DNA of 13,660 bases, taken from contig DAYJ01000060.1 of the NCBI GenBank assembly GCA_002506875.1, positions 1-13,660 of the forward strand. Reading direction: 5' to 3'. Origin of the DNA: Euryarchaeota archaeon UBA40. Its GTDB lineage: Archaea; Thermoplasmatota; Poseidoniia; Poseidoniales; Thalassarchaeaceae. Shown here in pieces: positions 10,301 to 13,660 of the stretch. The translations under genes were made by a program, and so were the position numbers. The first letter of the stretch is position 1. Every line of letters starts with the position of its first letter. The notes below the pieces were generated by a model that saw only the letters and a program-made list of their open reading frames with translations, had not been told where the DNA came from and did not search any database.

Positions 10301-10991
10301 TGACATGCAGAAGAGCCCAGACACCGAAGGTGATAGGCACGATATTAGGTAGAGTATCCGGAAGATTACGGAACCATCGACCTACACCTGGTGCGATGAA
10401 CTCGGTCCGCCCACGTAGAGCTGTCACCATGGTGATACTAAGTGCGATACTGAGCAACCAAAACGACATGAAGATGCTCATGGCGTACGATCGATTCACA
10501 TCGAGCAGGGAGTAGGTCGCGTTTGCATTTCCTCCGGCGGTTAACGTCGCACTTGACGCCAACGTGAGTGCCATCATCGCACCAGCGATGATACCAACAC
10601 TGAGGTTGGCTTCCTCCATGCGATCATTACGCTCGAAGGCATGGACTATCAGGAATGTCATGGCGCCAATAACGCCCAACAGGGTATGACCTGCGGCGTC
10701 TGCGCCGAACAATGCTGCGATGCCGCCGAGGATGACGACTGCTGTGGCCCGAGAACCATTGAGAGGAGTGGAAGAGAGCATCGGACGGGCAGAAATCCCA
10801 GCGACGCCTGCAATGAGCAGGACGCCGAGGGGCATTGCAATGTCAGTCAGGTTGGCCGTATCGGCCATATCAATCCAGTTGACGGATGCACCGGCGAACG
10901 CGATGGCGATCATCGCGATCATCAGCACGGGGCCAAGGAATCCGTAGATTCCGGGCGACTCCGCCGCGGTTAGGTTCTCTTCATCGTTCAT
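1353..10991 (-). CDS. aglB: Giant AglB/STT3-type oligosaccharyltransferase with extra N-terminal membrane module and ~1,700-residue ectodomain
   Basis: The protein has 3212 residues. AglB transfers a lipid-linked glycan to Asn in N-x-S/T sequons on the outer face of the membrane. Catalytic signatures in order are: the first external-loop Asp in SDPWY (D406), DHD (522-524), TIAE (731-734, the TIXE motif) and WWDYG (971-975, sequon-Ser/Thr recognition). About 13 helices span 367-870; the soluble domain starts near 872, and an AglB-like beta-sandwich lies at about 1410-1490. I could not place the DK/MI motif confidently. Archaeal AglBs are usually under about 1,100 residues. The excess is an N-terminal module (1-365, about ten helices) and about 1,700 C-terminal residues. 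These include carboxypeptidase-regulatory-like segments, Gly/Phe repeats (1625-1784), an SdrD-B-like segment (about 2496-2570), NEW3/CARDB-like segments (about 2960-3160), and an anchor helix (about 3186-3205) with an RGGRR tail. The reading frame is continuous with no sign of frameshift. The ATG at 10991 follows a GAGG site. The core assignment is firm; beta-domain names are by look only. Confidence 0.93.
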   Translation of the reverse strand: MNDEENLTAAESPGIYGFLGPVLMIAMIAIAFAGASVNWIDMADTANLTDIAMPLGVLLIAGVAGISARPMLSSTPLNGSRATAVVILGGIAALFGADAAGHTLLGVIGAMTFLIVHAFERNDRMEEANLSVGIIAGAMMALTLASSATLTAGGNANATYSLLDVNRSYAMSIFMSFWLLSIALSITMVTALRGRTEFIAPGVGRWFRNLPDTLPNIVPITFGVWALLHVISMLSMRQLADTDVYNLGIYLGNWWAIAGGIFMMIVAYLRSEGWVVASTIIAANFVLYTLTMLQDISFIDTLLANNEGALDTFQVWFTDTRGVLMWFFIWFFVNFGIVSMGNRGRFGSVAYRREPGMASKWFSENGYTLVVMSALIFALFIRTVWNILPAMNANGTGLWDMTGGSDPWYMKRAVDYVVAHHSHFIIDADRAYPLGGVNPRPPLFTWSLALGGLAIHWITGIDLEQAVWFSVSGMPAIFGALIVLPVAASARTLHSKKSGMLAAWLIALMPSHVGHSTFGLADHDAFVILGISVAFYFWIRTVQSLDDRKLIDEAGFSPSLLLKAYSAAWEKHKQTMVLSSMAGLSFATTALGWKGFVYGPGIVFLIFAMQILLNMFRRKDSMLLTMAAVNMMFLTLILTIPVYGHNQLHLLFEASGLQPMFYIAGITFGLGWTASAFRDKPWLLVLGTTAVLGGTFVGILAFLQFGLNVYNGWDILFTGGYYFSANKIFGTIAEAQAPDRATLFASYGPIVMLLGVGFAVRGIWLGLRRNDRSQLLIGGWVVIAAYMAWSAGRFIFNATPAMAISGAIAMVILWDFVGASNFVRDWRRKGTSTPRARVRSVASASRSNPMVPALFLVFLLVASQHMTYGFDSAIPRGSEEKADVDQAFHNIAPDLLRTSVPLPWLPDIPSILNSAYPEPGTQAFDQYCQGCRYMGTFGPGFNGGDWNRAYDWLAAQDADVSFSEKPAFVSWWDYGFQALAQGQHPSVSDNFQSGIPATGNMLLADGQEDLVSLFVVNLALGDIVYSKNGQFTSGFRNALSQHMTDAQIDEFYSVITLGGDEEFLLDRTMRVVKSSIPGSPSESPVYLLTGHRLDASGAPSSDLIWEVIDKDGEVVSSPGATEVGANNRFNMTIGTSDVNEETTHYIIGDQWYTEDIMTGLSDVSTSLHRENARLALGRQMMHAFMDMDAMVDLYHRITTGVEYTVPSYDGGPGESITRNHDIRYFAVDSRLYPVGGLYNAQAGYHSYNPTGIFYAPTTLSGLDPSIYIQSIYQTQRGEGPVIERTQQAYEEEYLLDITRQQSGATVDLIELVDINYAQQPEFFETMIARTYVGYGTSTLGITAESAQPGQLFGGARAQGSPGSVLQYARPMPGAMMNHFVLANWYEGENTEDQENIGYANAGTKVLKYYSGATLTGTVELGDIGVVPNARILIERDAFSGEEVASANGEVIDRDPRNWWVPIGTVDADENGDFEFTVPAGRIRVTAMTGVVDTDTDRDLIVSARGNQNSWAQWDADLYSPQAEGDRSINPVTGILGNVSGQTWLGETFVNVSAIDGHSNGEAVLDVSISVDASGVTGQILFTGHNDFEGDAVPELDVTITSIWDEVDSDGYTLTISSGTVTGEDMQFSGEGEATFTGDGTVIATGTMSVVDFTGNYTRTILNNHSFTGNGLFEGRGSILGTVYHENGSEVTNPVSCENGTVPIGEFVCLVGDSDPVEHLILGKVTADGRFTANGSALFTTEMSRRSFSGTGTFQIDSSDDSLDHYGVFNGTGTFAGTGTFSGDMVKPGSFHLVDAIPGDYHVTVHFPNGEESMLPMPLVVQSTPSSGVVLTLPAGHLSGELVLENGTAVEGRVHLVEMNGSSQDSLGECEELHYAPCWVDADENGTFSFGPVTTGNYTALVDGDMDGFSEIEQTFTVGMDTPTNITLSNPLPPTWDVQFTLVQDGEAVTLEENDSIEFENAYLDGLLPIEANYNAQTGEYNIELSPGVWIVNHDLNESSQFFAEFDLTDSDEENRLIVTQFEYLPSTVVTGTVFVDNNMDKPEAGEDLRAVGSGIEITARWGSNEVNALTNSSGDFSMLLPLGAEVNFTFVTVATQLTLSEKHTISEDMHLNMTAASSLLIGGSVDMNRVGNQYDIGIVDFRPITVVATSDDHSGDFVFEVDPDGRFSGKIVPGNWTLTVLDDRLNAEALTVDHQGDNESYDLMTYPENITVEVRLFTDHSMDGNESNGTMRTLDFQLVPLAGSTHGVLVNVSADGPEWTGEGIAVISVEAGAYNLLIDPQNASDPANASAWNTVFFGDAPSVVYGLSNGTEVLSAKLAPEWLAHINLTNTSGGQVAQRIVSFISADGELPDFIRYVDEFGLYNGYIPEGEWIVSIDPYIIGVDPMAIYRTLVTVNESTAPVQMDIQTVQSAHYVLNLSDASNDQALSGYVLTATSGDGLGDVQLSSTDEDGLVDVHLYPGNWSVSINRTDSQTRWVVESFSIGELTSNNGSEEIDVEADRWLQIGGNLFWDLDNDDQYDATEGVSDVNVTLTSNQTGAVWDAVSNQDGTWSLFVPAQMDFTVTFDKAGFAADDQYFVIDTIPVSTDHEMDAGEVQVSGIVDILPSSRWDEIAADTEIILYPSIGFERAAVTPDKVMENGIWTGEWSATIEPGDWVVYVTYDAGQGSLSESQVGVAALDASISDGGSVNITLENAGMALIQTKWFDFDGSEHTLTDTTVANAPMVSVPSISFNMISKSAGWNLTADSNGELNLLLPAGSVFIESEFHTTERDRDMEYSAGQGITIGESQESPDTMLEFTRRSIRTVNVTVASVTGVAEELDGASDVLFEESGAEYTPATFTYDAVFEGTVAVETYTVIGDVSGGDVGVWTVQFRNASQSDDSASDAWLNELSLTLGLDDDMSQSITVRLTAPNQSAARHYDLGQELTVRFQASDGSVFNERTTVRIPQTYAIDFEDGSIKTEYGVEPGKTTMLQFVIGNDGNGDDTVDVNITSMAPESWTVLSSSSTSIGAGSSQMHTLDVSVPLNESAGSYDLVVVLTSEDGTVSSTETMSLRVARPILTFFEDWSSEPSQPLEGTMHNYSVTIFNTGLVQANDAVIELVRLSGTPGAEGTTPMEDTRLIDVASIPAGENMTFTFMVDYTDDPVGTSPWFKVSVNTTNLVLENEPEVLYIQETLRAQGVEETSNWLPLVVIVLVGFVLYGGTKIRGGRRPF
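5640..6119 (-). repeat. Gly/Phe-rich repeat tract within the AglB ectodomain
   Basis: Residues of about 1625-1784 repeatedly show a short alternating unit of the form F-x-G-x-G-x-F. Examples are FSGEGEATFTGDG, FTGNGLFEGRG, FSGTGTF and FNGTGTFAGTGTFSG. Copies are interrupted by ordinary beta-like sequence and by a Cys pair at 1696/1708. Alternating Gly and aromatic or Thr residues suggest stacked beta-strands or a beta-solenoid-like surface. I do not recognise a named family. The DNA shows corresponding short repeats, such as GGTACCAGT-type runs near 5656-5692, so recent internal duplication is plausible. Confidence 0.7.
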
Positions 10992-10998
10992 GTTGCTT

Positions 10999-11002
10999 CC
11001 TC
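10999..11002 (-). promoter_or_regulatory. Shine-Dalgarno-like site of the giant aglB gene
   Basis: The minus strand reads GAGG within GAGAGGAAG, seven bases before the ATG at 10991. It is short but well spaced, and supports this start, which keeps the whole N-terminal membrane module in the protein. Confidence 0.55.
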
Positions 11003-11010
11003 TCTTGGTT

Positions 11011-11024
11011 CAGCCTGTAGGCTG
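11011..11024. repeat. Perfect 6-bp inverted repeat in the aglB leader
   Basis: CAGCCT-GT-AGGCTG is a perfect palindrome with a two-base centre, 20-33 bases upstream of the aglB start. A second small palindrome, CGCC-TC-GGCG, lies beside it at 11028-11037. The two-base loop is too tight for a full RNA hairpin, so the stem would have to open by a pair or two. A dimeric regulator operator is equally possible. No U-run follows, so it is not a typical terminator. Confidence 0.4.
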
Positions 11025-11047
11025 TAGCGCCTCGGCGACTTTCCTTC

Positions 11048-11058
11048 CGGTTATAACG
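11048..11058 (-). promoter_or_regulatory. Possible TATA-type promoter element for aglB
   Basis: The minus strand reads GCGTTATAACC here, about 60 bases upstream of the aglB ATG. An archaeal TATA box normally sits about 25 bases before the transcription start, which would give a leader of about 35 nt carrying the palindrome and the GAGG site. The match to the TTTATATA-like consensus is imperfect. A second weak candidate, CCTATACC, lies near 11067-11074. The 121-bp gap after purD is the longest gap with both flanking genes in the window, so an independent promoter is reasonable. Confidence 0.3.
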
Positions 11059-11112
11059 CTCACGGGGGTATAGGCAACATGGATTCCGAACCTGTCCAAC
11101 GATTTCTAGCCC

Positions 11113-12378
11113 TCAAAGAGCCCTATATCCAATATCCCGTCGATGGTGAGACCCTTCTAGTTCAAGGGAATCCATCAGACGATAAGCAATAGACGCAGCC
11201 CCATTTAGAGTCGGAGCAATACCGGTAGCGCTACAGACACGACCCCCTGAAGAGACGATTTCAGCCCCATCCTGACGAGTCCCAGCATGGTGAATGAAGC
11301 CTCTAAGAGCGCCTTCTTCGATACGGGCGTCCGAGCCCCGAAGGGAACGGCCAGTATTGGCTGTGCTCGGATACCCCTCAGAGGCAAGAACAACAGTCAT
11401 TGTTGCCGCATCATGGAACTTTACGTCAATGTCAGCAATCGAGCCATTGGCACACGCTCCAAGGAGGAGATTTAGATCCGTCGCGATGAGAGGAATTGTG
11501 ACCTGCGTTTCGGGATCCCCAAATCGGACATTGAATTCCACGACTCGAGGTGTACCCTCAGAATCGATCATCAAACCGACATAGAGGCACCCTCGGTACG
11601 GAATTTTCTGTGTACTGAGGTGGGCATGCATCGGTTCAACAATCTCCTCAATAGCTCGCATCTTCACACTATCCGTCACGACTGGAGCCGGTGCGTAGGC
11701 CCCCATACCCCCGGTATTTGGCCCTGTATCGCCTTCACCGACACGCTTGTGATCCTGGCTAGCTGGAAGGCACACATATCCAGATTCATCCATAAGAACA
11801 AGCATACTTGCCTCCTCTCCTGCCATGAATTCCTCAAGCAAGACGAAACCGTCTGTGTCAATTGCATCCGAGATAGTAGAATGAGCAATGTTCCGGTCCT
11901 CTGTGACCGTCACACCCTTGCCGCCGGCGAGAACATCGCGCTTCACAACCCAAGGTGAACTGAACGAATCTAACGCATCATCGATCGCATCGTGCGCCTC
12001 TACTCGTATCACAGCAGCAGTGGGTACTCCAAGATCTAACATCACTTGCTTCGCATATTCCTTGGATCCCTCGAGGCGGGCTCCTTCCGCGTGAGGCCCA
12101 AAACTTGGAATCCCTTCTTCCCGAAGGCGATCTGAGAGGCCAGCAACAAGCGGACCCTCTGGACCAACAACGACAAGTTCTGCATCAATCGTCTTTGCGA
12201 GACCGATTATTCCATCGATATCAGACGCAGATATTGCATGATTAGTTGCAACCATCGCCGTTCCTGCGTTCCCTGGGGCTACATGGACTGAACCAACACT
12301 GGGGGATTCAATCAAACCGAGCGCAAGGGCATGTTCCCGGCCACCGCCGCCAACAACGAGAACGACGGCATCGGACAT
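11113..12378 (-). CDS. purD: Phosphoribosylamine--glycine ligase (GAR synthetase)
   Basis: This cytosolic ATP-grasp enzyme joins glycine to 5-phosphoribosylamine using ATP, the second step of de novo purine synthesis. With the start at 12378 it has 421 residues, normal for the family. Recognisable segments are the N-terminal GGGGREHAL (10-18), VVGPEGPLVAG (70-80), GSKEYAK (104-110), the ATP-grasp lysine strand VVKRDVLAGGKGV (144-156), QDHKR (209-213, approximate), and the metal/ATP-binding EFNVRFGDPE (281-290). All are intact, so the enzyme should be active. The frame extends 13 codons further to a GTG at 12417, but the glycine-rich motif normally begins within the first ten or so residues, so the internal ATG is preferred. 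Neither start has a clear Shine-Dalgarno site. It lies 40 bp after carS and is probably co-transcribed with it. Confidence 0.95.
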   Translation of the reverse strand: MSDAVVLVVGGGGREHALALGLIESPSVGSVHVAPGNAGTAMVATNHAISASDIDGIIGLAKTIDAELVVVGPEGPLVAGLSDRLREEGIPSFGPHAEGARLEGSKEYAKQVMLDLGVPTAAVIRVEAHDAIDDALDSFSSPWVVKRDVLAGGKGVTVTEDRNIAHSTISDAIDTDGFVLLEEFMAGEEASMLVLMDESGYVCLPASQDHKRVGEGDTGPNTGGMGAYAPAPVVTDSVKMRAIEEIVEPMHAHLSTQKIPYRGCLYVGLMIDSEGTPRVVEFNVRFGDPETQVTIPLIATDLNLLLGACANGSIADIDVKFHDAATMTVVLASEGYPSTANTGRSLRGSDARIEEGALRGFIHHAGTRQDGAEIVSSGGRVCSATGIAPTLNGAASIAYRLMDSLELEGSHHRRDIGYRAL

Positions 12379-12418
12379 AGTGCAGAGGGTAGGGAACGAA
12401 CCCATAATCCATTCCACG

Positions 12419-13087
12419 TCAATAGGGTACGGATTTCAGGCCTAATTTGTAGCCTAGAACATTCACAGAACGATGAATTAGCGGTGTCAATATCAGTAAC
12501 CAGACCATCGATGGAATAAGTTGCCACGAACCATACAACTGATTTGGAAATAGTGCTAATCCGAAAATGAAGCAAATAATTGCGAAGGGCAATGTATCGA
12601 GAAGTGGCGCCTTGGAAGACACGTCACCTTCGCGCTTCAACCCCCGACGGCGCTTGAAGAATGAACCAACAGAATCACCGACAAGTGACCCGAATCCAAG
12701 GACATATCCAATGAAAAATGCGGAGCCATATAGCCCAAGGAAACCAAACCACGGATCCACATGCTCAAGCCCCATCATAGGATCGTAAAACGGCTTGCTA
12801 TCTACTCCATTACCACCCCATAGAATAGTTGCTAGCACCGTGAGAAGACCTGCTAGTAGCGGACCACCCAACAAACCATTCCAAGACTTACCATCGCCAA
12901 GAAGTCGGAAACCATCCTTCCAGTTCCGGCCACCGTCAATCCTCCAGATTGGGATTCCTGTTAACTCAGGAAGCCATTTTCCGAAAACCATAGCCCCCGT
13001 GTTAGCGAGATAGGCCGGGCCATACAATAGAAGCAGAGCAAGAACCCCGAGAGGGTCGATAGACCCAAACAAGCCATCTGGAATCAT
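12419..13087 (-). CDS. carS: CDP-archaeol synthase
   Basis: CarS (DUF46 family) transfers CMP from CTP to 2,3-di-O-geranylgeranylglyceryl phosphate, making CDP-archaeol, the activated precursor of archaeal phospholipids. It is an integral membrane enzyme. In this 222-residue protein the family signatures are: a first helix ending GPAYLANTGAMVFG (23-36), DGGRNWKDGFRLLGDGKSW (51-69) containing the GDGK nucleotide-handling loop, GFGSLVGDSVGSFFKRRRGLKR (131-152) with the conserved GD and basic cluster, and PLLDTLPF (161-168). About five hydrophobic segments are visible (11-36, 72-91, 113-134, 163-181, 186-208). It is somewhat longer than the usual 170-180 residues, mainly from a 95-112 insertion and a longer C-terminus. 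The ATG at 13087 lies just before the first helix; no Shine-Dalgarno site is visible. It supports an archaeal source. Confidence 0.93.
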   Translation of the reverse strand: MIPDGLFGSIDPLGVLALLLLYGPAYLANTGAMVFGKWLPELTGIPIWRIDGGRNWKDGFRLLGDGKSWNGLLGGPLLAGLLTVLATILWGGNGVDSKPFYDPMMGLEHVDPWFGFLGLYGSAFFIGYVLGFGSLVGDSVGSFFKRRRGLKREGDVSSKAPLLDTLPFAIICFIFGLALFPNQLYGSWQLIPSMVWLLILTPLIHRSVNVLGYKLGLKSVPY

Positions 13088-13128
13088 GGCTCAACGTACG
13101 AATGCCGGCCCTTCAATACATCCACGGA

Positions 13129-13660
13129 TTAAGGTGCGGCATTAATCCAGTCAATATCTGCTTGTGGGACATCAAAGAATAATTCGCTGAACCAATTATC
13201 ATTGACATCATCGCCATCATACAAATCACGTAGAAATTGGTTTTGCATAGCAGGAGAAATTACACTAATTGTTGATTTGACACCTGAGGCATCTTCCGCA
13301 ATTACATCGAATATACGATAGAGATGCAGAAATCGCTCACCTTCTAATTCAAGTCGTTCAACCTGCATGCTTCCATTCCAATCGATTTCGACAATTGAGA
13401 AGCCTTCTGCAGTGTTGAGACTCAGATCAACTACTCCATCCCGATCGGCATCTATTCCAACTGTTACCGTCTCACCTTCTGGATCGGTTGCCGACCAATG
13501 AGCCATTGCAACATAGTACCAGTCAGTAGTAAAATTGTGTGTATCATCATCCAAAGCTGTGATTTTAGCAGTGATTCTTGGAGGCTGATTAAGAGTAATT
13601 CCGGATGAACCCATATCTATTGTGGTCCATCCAGATGATGTGCATGCTTGGAATTCAGTT
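13129..13660 (-). CDS. 3' part of a probable secreted Asp-rich protein of unknown function
   Basis: The reading frame stays open upstream of the ATG at 13614 to the window edge (at least 177 codons), so the gene most likely starts outside and this is its C-terminal part. I do not recognise the family. A segment of the type ATDPEGETVTVGIDADRDGVVDL resembles bacterial and archaeal Ig-like/cadherin-like extracellular domains followed by a DxDxDG calcium-binding-like loop. A second acidic patch, DGDDVNDN, lies nearer the C-terminus. No membrane segment is visible in this part. The protein ends 41 bp before carS on the same strand. Acidic composition and the domain style match a surface or secreted protein, but no enzymatic role can be assigned. 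Confidence 0.7.
   Translation of the reverse strand, partial: TEFQACTSSGWTTIDMGSSGITLNQPPRITAKITALDDDTHNFTTDWYYVAMAHWSATDPEGETVTVGIDADRDGVVDLSLNTAEGFSIVEIDWNGSMQVERLELEGERFLHLYRIFDVIAEDASGVKSTISVISPAMQNQFLRDLYDGDDVNDNWFSELFFDVPQADIDWINAAP

Noticed and set aside
10641..10973. Plus-strand frame with many cysteines (CGVC, QCCD, DCCG)
   Set aside because: It lies entirely antisense to the N-terminal helices of the giant aglB. Its Cys pattern arises from reading Ala/Gly/Thr codons of membrane segments in reverse, and no start signal is visible.
1353..10991. Giant gene as an artefact of two genes joined by assembly or a lost stop codon
   Set aside because: The frame is uninterrupted, the AglB soluble domain passes smoothly into beta segments of similar style and codon use, and the protein ends properly in an anchor helix and basic tail. 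I cannot exclude it without reads, but nothing in the sequence suggests it.
1..13660. tRNA, rRNA or mobile element
   Set aside because: The intergenic gaps are at most 121 bases and none holds a cloverleaf-like or rRNA-like segment; no transposase, integrase or terminal inverted repeats were seen.

Overview
The window looks archaeal. It encodes a CDP-archaeol synthase (CarS), an enzyme of archaeal ether-lipid synthesis, and an STT3/AglB-type oligosaccharyltransferase. All supported genes are on the minus strand, with short gaps of roughly 40-120 bp. Giant, acidic, beta-rich secreted proteins and moderate base composition fit a marine planktonic euryarchaeon (Marine Group II / Poseidoniales-like). 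That lineage is inferred from general character; no marker gene was searched.

Layout in the direction of transcription (right to left): the 3' part of a secreted Asp-rich protein whose start lies beyond the window (13660-13129); carS (13087-12419); purD, glycinamide ribonucleotide synthetase (12378-11113); a 121-bp leader holding a weak TATA-like element, a small palindrome and a Shine-Dalgarno-like site; a single uninterrupted 3212-codon gene for an AglB-type oligosaccharyltransferase (10991-1353); a membrane-anchored subtilisin-family protease (1309-113) with a good Shine-Dalgarno site; and a very AT-rich, U-tract-rich tail (112-1) that probably ends the transcript. No RNA gene, CRISPR array, insertion sequence or plus-strand gene is supported.

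The outstanding object is the oligosaccharyltransferase. Its catalytic core is recognisable: DPWY at D406, DHD at 522-524, TIAE at 731-734 and WWDYG at 971-975. Ahead of it is an extra membrane module of about 365 residues with around ten predicted helices. After the AglB-like part, at about residue 1490, follow about 1,700 residues of extracellular beta-sandwich-like segments, including a Gly/Phe-rich repeat tract, and a C-terminal membrane anchor. This ectodomain has about 46 N-glycosylation sequons by eye. The whole protein has only six cysteines, in three close pairs. It reads as an enzyme fused to a large, probably self-glycosylated surface structure. The downstream protease is predicted to have its catalytic domain on the same side of the membrane, so the pair could be a surface-glycoprotein synthesis and processing unit. 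That functional link is inference from gene order and topology. purD and carS appear to be ordinary housekeeping neighbours.
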